Shown here: in pieces, positions 6,150-9,957 of the stretch | How the letters are laid out: each line of letters starts with the position of its first letter | How positions within the stretch are numbered: the first letter of the stretch is position 1 | Assembly (NCBI GenBank): GCA_964511635.1 | Contig: CAZEGC010000030.1 | Coordinates: 1-9,957 of the forward strand | DNA from: CAZEGC01 sp964511635 | Lineage (GTDB): Bacteria; Patescibacteriota; Saccharimonadia; Saccharimonadales; Saccharimonadaceae | DNA length: 9,957 bases | Direction of reading: 5' to 3' | Program-made: the position numbers and the translations under genes | Notes under the pieces: generated by a model | Database searches by the model: none | What the model saw: the letters and a program-made list of their open reading frames with translations, nothing else | Told to the model about the DNA's origin: nothing

Positions 6150-7083
6150 CCGCCTTCCAGTCTCAAACTCCGAGCTCAGAGCTCCCAGCCCCCAATCTCG
6201 AACTTTGAATTTTGAACCGCCACTCATTGCCATTGTTGGTCCGACTGCCAGCGGCAAGACCGCCCTCGCTATAAAACTAGCTGAAAAAGTAGACGGTGAA
6301 ATTATAGCGGCTGATTCACGAACAATTTATAAGGGTATGGATGTTGGTACAGCAAAACCAACTAAAGTCGAGCAAGCCCGTATTCCGCATCATGGCCTAG
6401 ATCTAGTAGAGCCGGGCGAATATTTTACTGCTGCTGATTTTAAGAGCTACGCAGATAAAAAAATTGCTGAAATTAGAAGCCGTGGTAAAGTTCCTTTTCT
6501 TGTTGGCGGCACTGGTTTGTATGTAGATGCTGTATTATTTGATTACAAATTTGCCGGCAAAGCCAATCCAACATTGAGGGAAGAGCTGCAAAAGCTTAGC
6601 CTGAGGCAGCTACACGATTATTGCGCTAAAAACAACGTATCTTTACCTAAAGACTCCAAAAATAAACGCTATGTCATTCGGGCAATCGAACGAAAAAGCA
6701 TAAACGGACAAGGTAGAAGCATTCCGATCGATAATTGTATAATTGTTGGTATAACAACAGAACGGAGTCAATTACGTACTCGTATTGCCGAGCGAACTGA
6801 ACACTTATTTGAAAATGGTGTTGTAGAAGAAGCAAGAAGATTGGGCAAAAAATATGGCTGGGAAAGCGAAGCAATGACCGCTAACGTATACCCACTAGTT
6901 AAATCTTACCTGTTAGGCAGCAGTACGCTGGAAGAAATAAAAGAAAAATTTACAACGTTAGATTGGCGCCTAGCAAAGCGTCAGTTAACATGGCTAAGAC
7001 GCAATAAATATATACAGTGGCTTCCCTTACAAGAGGCGGAGTCCTATCTGCTAGCAGCTATCGCTAAACATGTGCGAACGTGA
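6139..7083 (+). CDS. miaA: tRNA dimethylallyltransferase MiaA
   Basis: Adds the dimethylallyl group of DMAPP to N6 of A37 in tRNAs that read U-starting codons. From ATG 6139 the protein has 314 residues: P-loop GPTASGKT (34-41), DSRTIYKGMDVGTAKP (59-74, catalytic Asp59), HHGLDLVEP, VGGTGLYVDAVL (122-133), NKRYVIRAIE, and KRQLTWLRRN (280-289). About 28 residues precede the first beta strand of the P-loop fold. This is longer than usual and is encoded largely by the heptamer array. ATG 6139 has GGAG at 6130-6133 but sits inside the ATL gene; ATG 6109 is also open and TTG 6205 would give the family's normal N-terminus without a Shine-Dalgarno site. Codon use becomes more A-rich after about 6280 than in the preceding genes. 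Confidence 0.95.
   Translation: MKPSRLPVSNSELRAPSPQSRTLNFEPPLIAIVGPTASGKTALAIKLAEKVDGEIIAADSRTIYKGMDVGTAKPTKVEQARIPHHGLDLVEPGEYFTAADFKSYADKKIAEIRSRGKVPFLVGGTGLYVDAVLFDYKFAGKANPTLREELQKLSLRQLHDYCAKNNVSLPKDSKNKRYVIRAIERKSINGQGRSIPIDNCIIVGITTERSQLRTRIAERTEHLFENGVVEEARRLGKKYGWESEAMTANVYPLVKSYLLGSSTLEEIKEKFTTLDWRLAKRQLTWLRRNKYIQWLPLQEAESYLLAAIAKHVRT
6156..6218. repeat. nine degenerate tandem heptamers, pattern YHNARYY
   Basis: Nine consecutive 7-base units fit one pattern: TCCAGTC, TCAAACT, CCGAGCT, CAGAGCT, CCCAGCC, CCCAATC, TCGAACT, TTGAATT, TTGAACC. Base 4 is A in all nine, base 5 a purine in all nine, and bases 1, 6 and 7 pyrimidines in all nine. The units before and after break the pattern. 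The array lies between the end of the ATL gene and the conserved core of MiaA and, at 63 bases, keeps frame. Confidence 0.8.
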
Positions 7084-7089
7084 TATCAT
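7081..7089 (+). promoter_or_regulatory. possible internal extended -10 before the winged-helix gene
   Basis: TGA (also the miaA stop) followed by TATCAT. Predicted start is near 7096, giving a 21-nt leader to the ATG at 7117. A second -10-like TATCCT at 7103-7108 would give an almost leaderless mRNA. No clear -35 or Shine-Dalgarno site is seen. Confidence 0.35.
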
Positions 7090-7116
7090 AGAACACGAAA
7101 GTTATCCTAACGAAAA

Positions 7117-7728
7117 ATGATTGACGCACTATTTGGTTCAAAGACAAGAATAAAATTACTCCACCTGTTTTTAAATAATCCAGGTAAAGCGTTTTATGTA
7201 CGTGAAATTACACGAAAGATAGATGAACAAATCAATTCAGTCCGACGTGAACTGGCTAATATGCTGAAAGTTGGCATTATTAAAAGTGATAGTGCTGATA
7301 ACAAGCTTTACTACGAGGTCAATCAGCGCTACGAGCATTACGTGCCACTTAGGGCAATCTTTGCAGATGATGCTAGCGCCAAGGGTGCAGTGCAGCCGCA
7401 GCCAGCCAAGAACATAGCCGATGAATGGTCTCAGCGATTAATGGAGCTTGGCGGCGGGGTACGGCTTGCGCTGCTTGCTGGTGTTTTTGTACCAGGGTCC
7501 CTTAGTCCGGTTGACATTATGCTGGCAGGCAACCTGCCAGAAGCCAAGGTAACTAAGTGGATTAAAGAGGTTGAAAAGACTGAGGGGCGAGAAATTAATT
7601 ATAGCGTCCTGTCTTATGATGAGTTTTACTATCGCTTGAGCGTGCGAGACAAGTTTTTGACTGATATACTGGGGGGTAAGCACTTAGTGCTCAAAGATAC
7701 CGAACAGCTGCTAGATCGTCGGAAGTAA
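7117..7728 (+). CDS. winged-helix regulator with degenerate nucleotidyltransferase-like domain
   Basis: A 203-residue protein. Residues 1-75 form a winged helix (FGSKTRIKLLHLFLNNPGKAFYVREITRKI, then a recognition-helix-like NSVRRELANMLKVGIIK and a wing NKLYYEVN). After a Pro/Gln-rich linker (about 88-98), residues 112-195 resemble a minimal nucleotidyltransferase fold (VRLALLAGVF, VDIMLAGNLP, EINYSVLSYDEFYYRL, DKFLTDIL). The catalytic acidic pair is reduced to one Asp (residue 133 in VDIML), so enzymatic activity is unlikely. It probably binds DNA as a local regulator; target and signal are unknown. It starts 33 bases after miaA and 11 bases before the MBL-fold gene, with which it probably forms a pair. 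Confidence 0.75.
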   Translation: MIDALFGSKTRIKLLHLFLNNPGKAFYVREITRKIDEQINSVRRELANMLKVGIIKSDSADNKLYYEVNQRYEHYVPLRAIFADDASAKGAVQPQPAKNIADEWSQRLMELGGGVRLALLAGVFVPGSLSPVDIMLAGNLPEAKVTKWIKEVEKTEGREINYSVLSYDEFYYRLSVRDKFLTDILGGKHLVLKDTEQLLDRRK

Positions 7729-7739
7729 AAGGAGTAATT

Positions 7740-8378
7740 ATGTTAGAGATTGAATATAAAGGCGGAAATTCCGTAATATTGTCAACAAGAAAGACAACCT
7801 TAGTTGCAGATCCGAAGCTATCGGTTGTTGGCCTGAAGGATTTGATGCTAAAAGGTGCCGTAGAGTTAGCGACCGAAGAGCGCCTGGCGGTTAATGGTGA
7901 AAATGCTAGACTAGCAATTGAAGGCCCCGGGGACTATGAAGTAGGGGACTTTTCAATTAAAGGACATCCGGCCGCGCGTCATATTGATACTGAAGACGAT
8001 GAGCCCCTATCAACTATCTATAGGATCGAAGCTAGCGACGTGGTGGTAGCGCTGCTTGGAAATATTGCCGGCAACTTAAATGAAGAGCAGCTAGAAGCAC
8101 TCGGCGTCGTAGATGTGCTGATCTTGCCTGTTGGCGGAAGTGGCTATACGCTTGATGCTACTGCAGCCGCAGATATAACTCGACACATTGATCCAAAGGT
8201 AGTCATTCCTATTCACTATGCTGACTCATCATTGAAATACGAGGTTCCACAAAGCGATTTAGAAACGTTTAAAAAAGAGCTTGGTGCGCCAGCGGAAACG
8301 GTATCTAAGTACAAAATAAAAACCCCCTCAGCACTGCCACAAGTCTTGACGCTCATAGAGGTGACTCGTACCAGCTAG
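7740..8378 (+). CDS. metallo-beta-lactamase-fold protein lacking the HxHxDH motif
   Basis: A 212-residue protein that aligns by eye with the UlaG-like/Zn-dependent hydrolase branch of the MBL fold: LVADPKL near the N-terminus, EGPGDYEVGDFSIKGH, ALLGNIAGNLNEEQLEALGVVDVLILPVGG, and PKVVIPIHYAD near the C-terminus. The segment carrying HxHxDH is absent, and the usual HLGD is LLGN, so two more metal-site residues are replaced; only the late His in IPIHY remains. Zinc hydrolysis is therefore doubtful, and a binding or structural role is possible. It has a good Shine-Dalgarno site (AAGGAG, 7728-7733) and follows the regulator gene closely. A strong terminator follows it. Confidence 0.8.
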   Translation: MLEIEYKGGNSVILSTRKTTLVADPKLSVVGLKDLMLKGAVELATEERLAVNGENARLAIEGPGDYEVGDFSIKGHPAARHIDTEDDEPLSTIYRIEASDVVVALLGNIAGNLNEEQLEALGVVDVLILPVGGSGYTLDATAAADITRHIDPKVVIPIHYADSSLKYEVPQSDLETFKKELGAPAETVSKYKIKTPSALPQVLTLIEVTRTS

Positions 8379-8397
8379 GAAGTAAAAGTGTTTGATT

Positions 8398-8437
8398 AAA
8401 TATAGCCTGGCTGCTAGCTAGGCTATATTTATTTTTT
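8398..8437. terminator. strong hairpin terminator after the MBL-fold gene
   Basis: AAATATAGCC (8398-8407) pairs with GGCTATATTT (8421-8430) and the stem continues inward with one G-T pair to a small loop. ATTTTTTA follows on the plus strand. A second, weaker hairpin AAGCC-TGGC-GGCTT with TTT follows at 8442-8458. On the minus strand the same large hairpin lies behind rpmB and may serve it too. Confidence 0.85.
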
Positions 8438-8465
8438 ATGTAAGCCTGGCGGCTTTTTGGCGTGC

Positions 8466-8669
8466 TTAGCCAGCTTTTGGTAGTACGCCTTTTTTCCTGA
8501 GCGTACGAATCGCTTGGGTTGAAAGGTGCATGGTTACTTTTTTGCCATCAACTTTAAAAGTTTTCTTTTGTAAGTTTGGCTTAAAGACGCGCTTTGTGCG
8601 ACGCAAAGAGAAGCTGACGTTGTTGCCAGACTGTTTGCCTTTTCCAGTTAGTTCGCATTTTGATGCCAT
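8466..8669 (-). CDS. rpmB: 50S ribosomal protein bL28
   Basis: A 67-residue, strongly basic protein of the large ribosomal subunit. The N-terminus MASKCELTGKGKQSGNNVSFS matches the bL28 signature (CELTGK, SGNNVSHS-like), followed by the basic TKRVFKPNLQKK and the C-terminal STQAIRTLRKKG. The length is normal for a short bL28. A single Cys5 is present; the four-cysteine zinc form seen in some bL28 proteins is not. It stands alone on the minus strand with its own consensus promoter and an AAAGGAA/AAAGGAAAC ribosome-binding region in a leader of about 30 nt. Confidence 0.96.
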   Translation of the reverse strand: MASKCELTGKGKQSGNNVSFSLRRTKRVFKPNLQKKTFKVDGKKVTMHLSTQAIRTLRKKGVLPKAG

Positions 8670-8705
8670 AAGTTGGTTTCCTTTTACTTCCTTTAAGTCC
8701 GTCTC

Positions 8706-8734
8706 ATTATAGGGGCTTTACCTATATACGTCAA
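8706..8734 (-). promoter_or_regulatory. promoter of rpmB
   Basis: On the minus strand TTGACG, a 17-bp spacer and a perfect TATAAT. Predicted start is near 8699. There is no TGn before this -10, unlike most promoters in the window, but the -35 is nearly consensus. Confidence 0.85.
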
Positions 8735-8749
8735 GGGTGGGGCGAGTGA

Positions 8750-8757
8750 TGTATAAT
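8750..8757 (+). promoter_or_regulatory. -10 element overlapping the first ATG of the M50 gene
   Basis: TATAAT at 8752-8757, directly preceded by TG, overlaps the ATG at 8756-8758. Initiation at the usual distance is 8764, one base before an in-frame GTG at 8765. No clear -35 is present. Either the ATG is read from an upstream transcript or translation begins at GTG 8765. Confidence 0.5.
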
Positions 8758-9433
8758 GTTAGAAGTGGATATTGATTTTCTAAACCTCGCAATTATTATT
8801 GGTGTTATTTTATTTTCAATGACCCTGCATGAAGCGATGCACGCATTTATGGGGTATTTCCTGGGGGATGACACAGCTAAGCTACAGGGGCGGTTAACGC
8901 TTAATCCGATAAAGCATATCGACCCATTTTTGACGCTTCTGCTGCCCGTATTGCTAGCGATAGCTGGGGGGCCGATTTTTGGTGGAGCAAAGCCGGTACC
9001 TTTTAATCCGAATCGCTTGCGCTACGATGAGTTCGGCGCCGCTATGGTCGCAGCCGCAGGGCCGCTAACTAATTTATTGCTGGCTTTTATAGGTTTTGGG
9101 GTTTATGTAATGCTGGGCTATCCCGGTGCTGAGCTAGCTAATTTTATGATACCTACAGGTGATTTGCTGGCTCAAATCGTATCATTGTGGATTATAGTGA
9201 ACCTCGGTTTCTTTGCTTTTAATATGCTGCCCATTCCGCCGCTCGATGGATCGCGCGTGCTGTATGCACTAGCACCAGATTTTGTACGGCGGGGCATGGA
9301 AATAGTAGAGCAGTTTGGTATTATATTCATCTTTGCTATCGTACTGCTAGCAGGTCCACTGCTGGGCACTTTGATGGTTTCTATTTTAGAATTTTTCTTA
9401 GGCCTATTTGCCGTAATTTTTGCAGTTGGATGA
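8756..9433 (+). CDS. M50-family site-2 protease (intramembrane zinc metalloprotease)
   Basis: A 225-residue membrane protein that would cut membrane-anchored substrates within the bilayer. The first membrane segment carries the zinc motif HEAMH (25-29). It is followed by GRLTLNPIKHIDP (45-57), typical of the compact YwhC-like branch, a segment at about 58-75, AGPLTNLLLAFIGFG (101-115), and the third ligand region NMLPIPPLDG (156-165, Asp164). Further hydrophobic segments end the protein. No PDZ or CBS domain is present, which is usual for this short branch. The substrate is unknown. The start is uncertain: ATG 8756 lies in a -10 element and GTG 8765 would lose three residues. The 3' end contains the promoter of the following RNA. 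Confidence 0.93.
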   Translation: MLEVDIDFLNLAIIIGVILFSMTLHEAMHAFMGYFLGDDTAKLQGRLTLNPIKHIDPFLTLLLPVLLAIAGGPIFGGAKPVPFNPNRLRYDEFGAAMVAAAGPLTNLLLAFIGFGVYVMLGYPGAELANFMIPTGDLLAQIVSLWIIVNLGFFAFNMLPIPPLDGSRVLYALAPDFVRRGMEIVEQFGIIFIFAIVLLAGPLLGTLMVSILEFFLGLFAVIFAVG

Positions 9434-9449
9434 GTGAAAATGCTATAAT
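9420..9449 (+). promoter_or_regulatory. promoter of the folded RNA at 9456
   Basis: TTGCAG, 18-bp spacer, TATAAT preceded by TGC. It lies across the stop codon of the M50 gene. Predicted start is 9456, two bases before a 9-bp closing stem, which fits a discrete RNA gene. Confidence 0.8.
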
Positions 9450-9455
9450 TAAAGT

Positions 9456-9614
9456 AGTCCCAGGGTAAGCCTAGGCGCATATGATTTTCCTGAATATCAT
9501 ATAGATAGGGAGCTCTACATGATTCATTTCCGTGGAAATGTTTTGCGAGCACCCACCTTGCAACTGCGCGAGGGAACGTCTAGCGTCGACAGCCGAACCC
9601 TGGGATTTATTGCT
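9456..9614 (+). ncRNA. folded small RNA, 6S-like candidate
   Basis: TCCCAGGGT (9458-9466) pairs perfectly with ACCCTGGGA (9597-9605), enclosing about 130 nt, and T-rich sequence follows. Inside are hairpins ATATGAT/ATCATAT (9479-9502), CATTTC-CGTG-GAAATG (9525-9540) and TTGCGAG/CTTGCAA (9543-9563, one G-T pair). The 3' half contains GAGCACCCACCTTG and later ACAGCC, which resemble the 3' strand of the central bubble in 6S RNA, the RNA that mimics an open promoter and binds RNA polymerase. Size, closing stem and promoter fit 6S. The helices are seen; the identity is inference from memory of the family. No SRP, tmRNA or RNase P signature is present. The 3' end is approximate. Confidence 0.5.
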
Positions 9615-9655
9615 TTTAAAACCGCATGGGCGTGCCCCTCGCGCGTGGGTTTATC

Positions 9656-9673
9656 CTAGCACGCTAGTGCTAG
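9656..9673 (+). other. hairpin upstream of the tRNA-Pro half
   Basis: CTAGCAC and GTGCTAG form a 7-bp stem with a GCTA loop. No T-run follows, so termination is doubtful. The overlapping TGCTAGAGT (9668-9676) could be an extended -10 starting RNA near 9683, just before the tRNA-Pro half copy. Confidence 0.4.
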
Positions 9674-9699
9674 AGTAGTTAGAAGAGATAGCTTGAATT

Positions 9700-9739
9700 A
9701 TCGGGGTTTGGCGCAGCTTGGTAGCGCGCACGCCTGGGG
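9700..9739 (+). repeat. 40-bp direct repeat of the tRNA-Pro 5' half
   Basis: Bases 9700-9739 are identical to 9879-9918: two leader bases plus the first 38 bases of tRNA-Pro, through the GGG anticodon. Identity stops abruptly in the anticodon loop (T at 9740 versus G at 9919). The copies are 179 bases apart. Confidence 0.95.
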
Positions 9740-9850
9740 TGAGAGGTGCCAGTGGCACTTCGCAAGGAGACCTTCCGATGCAAGCTATGCTTGCAATAGT
9801 GAAGTCTCGGGGTCGCGGAACGTGACCGTGAGGACCGAACCCCCTCGGTG
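9702..9850 (+). ncRNA. chimeric RNA: tRNA-Pro 5' half plus five hairpins
   Basis: The tRNA-Pro 5' half (acceptor strand, D-arm and anticodon 5' strand) continues into sequence unlike a tRNA 3' half. In order it holds GAGGTGCC/GGCACTTC (9743-9761, 8 bp with one G-T), an outer stem GAGAC-TTC/GAAGTCTC (9767-9775 with 9801-9808, one bulged C) enclosing TGCAAGC/GCTTGCA (9779-9795), GGTCGCG/CGTGACC (9811-9827), and ACCGA/TCGGT with an ACCCCC loop (9834-9849). AACCCC in that last loop could instead close on the acceptor GGGGTT (9703-9708), making a tRNA-like ring. Group I intron core motifs, tmRNA ends and an SRP loop are not seen. A plausible promoter lies at 9668-9676. It may be a functional RNA, a broken intron-bearing tRNA, or the scar of an element that inserted in the anticodon loop. 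Confidence 0.55.
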
Positions 9851-9861
9851 TATGTAAGGTT

Positions 9862-9870
9862 TGATATAGT
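9862..9870 (+). promoter_or_regulatory. extended -10 of tRNA-Pro
   Basis: TGA followed by TATAGT; predicted start 9877, four bases before the tRNA. No -35 is evident. It means the intact tRNA-Pro does not depend on the upstream chimeric RNA for transcription. Confidence 0.55.
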
Positions 9871-9880
9871 GGTAGCAGAT

Positions 9881-9957
9881 CGGGGTTTGGCGCAGCTTGG
9901 TAGCGCGCACGCCTGGGGGGCGTGAGGTCATCGGTTCAAATCCGGTAACCCCGACCA
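9881..9957 (+). tRNA. tRNA-Pro (GGG)
   Basis: 77 nt with encoded CCA. The acceptor is CGGGGTT/AACCCCG, the D-arm GCGC/GCGC, the anticodon stem CACGC/GCGTG with loop CTGGGGG (anticodon GGG, proline), and the T-arm TCGG-TTCAAAT-CCGG. The 5' C and ACCA tail are typical of bacterial tRNA-Pro. It ends at the window edge. Confidence 0.97.

Noticed and set aside
3438..9433. Recoded TGA, as in some CPR lineages
   Set aside because: thrS, miaA and the M50 gene all end at TGA where the families end, and no conserved frame reads through one.
9172..9552. 126-codon minus-strand frame
   Set aside because: It is antisense to the well-supported M50 gene and runs into the folded RNA; its sequence shows no motif and looks like a shadow frame.
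9456..9850. tmRNA, SRP RNA or RNase P RNA
   Set aside because: No tmRNA acceptor ends or tag frame, no SRP GGAAGCAGC-type loop and no RNase P GAGGAAAGUCC-type motif are present in either folded RNA.
9740..9880. Group I intron in the anticodon loop of tRNA-Pro
   Set aside because: The insert is short, I found no P7 or P4-P6 core motifs, and a complete tRNA follows instead of a 3' exon.

Overview
The window looks like a chromosomal housekeeping segment from a small-genome bacterium, most likely a Patescibacteria/CPR member and plausibly Candidatus Saccharibacteria. The grounds are the tight gene packing, moderate base composition, the standard code (TGA ends thrS, miaA and the M50 gene), a ThrRS without its TGS domain, and a winged-helix/degenerate-nucleotidyltransferase regulator paired with a stripped-down metallo-beta-lactamase-fold protein. 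The taxonomic call is inference from gene types; no marker gene settles it.

Left part (1-3450). A partial tRNA-Asp runs leftward off the edge. Facing it is a promoter, a structured leader of about 110 nt, a small membrane protein and a family-2 glycosyltransferase with membrane segments. The glycosyltransferase converges on, and overlaps by 62 bp, a minus-strand NrdR repressor. Behind nrdR lie a bidirectional terminator, a 46-codon minus-strand gene with a near-consensus promoter and no leader, a stretch with no gene, and tRNA-Val(GAC) with its own promoter and terminator.

Middle (3430-8440). A plus-strand run with overlapping or closely spaced genes: thrS, a HAD deoxyribonucleotidase-like gene, an alkyltransferase-like (ATL) DNA repair protein, miaA, a winged-helix regulator and an MBL-fold protein, ended by a strong hairpin terminator. 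Translation supply (thrS, miaA) is mixed with nucleotide and DNA-damage functions. Nine degenerate heptamers sit inside the 5' end of miaA.

Right part (8460-9957). rpmB (bL28) is on the minus strand with a consensus promoter, divergent from an M50 site-2 protease. The last 520 bases carry no protein gene but are rich in RNA: a promoter-driven folded RNA of about 155 nt that resembles 6S RNA, then a precise copy of the 5' half of tRNA-Pro joined to a string of five hairpins, then the intact tRNA-Pro(GGG).

Two promoter trends run through the window. Most -10 elements carry an upstream TGn (extended -10). Several minus- and plus-strand genes have the -10 so close to the start codon that the mRNA would be leaderless, while genes inside the thrS run use Shine-Dalgarno sites.
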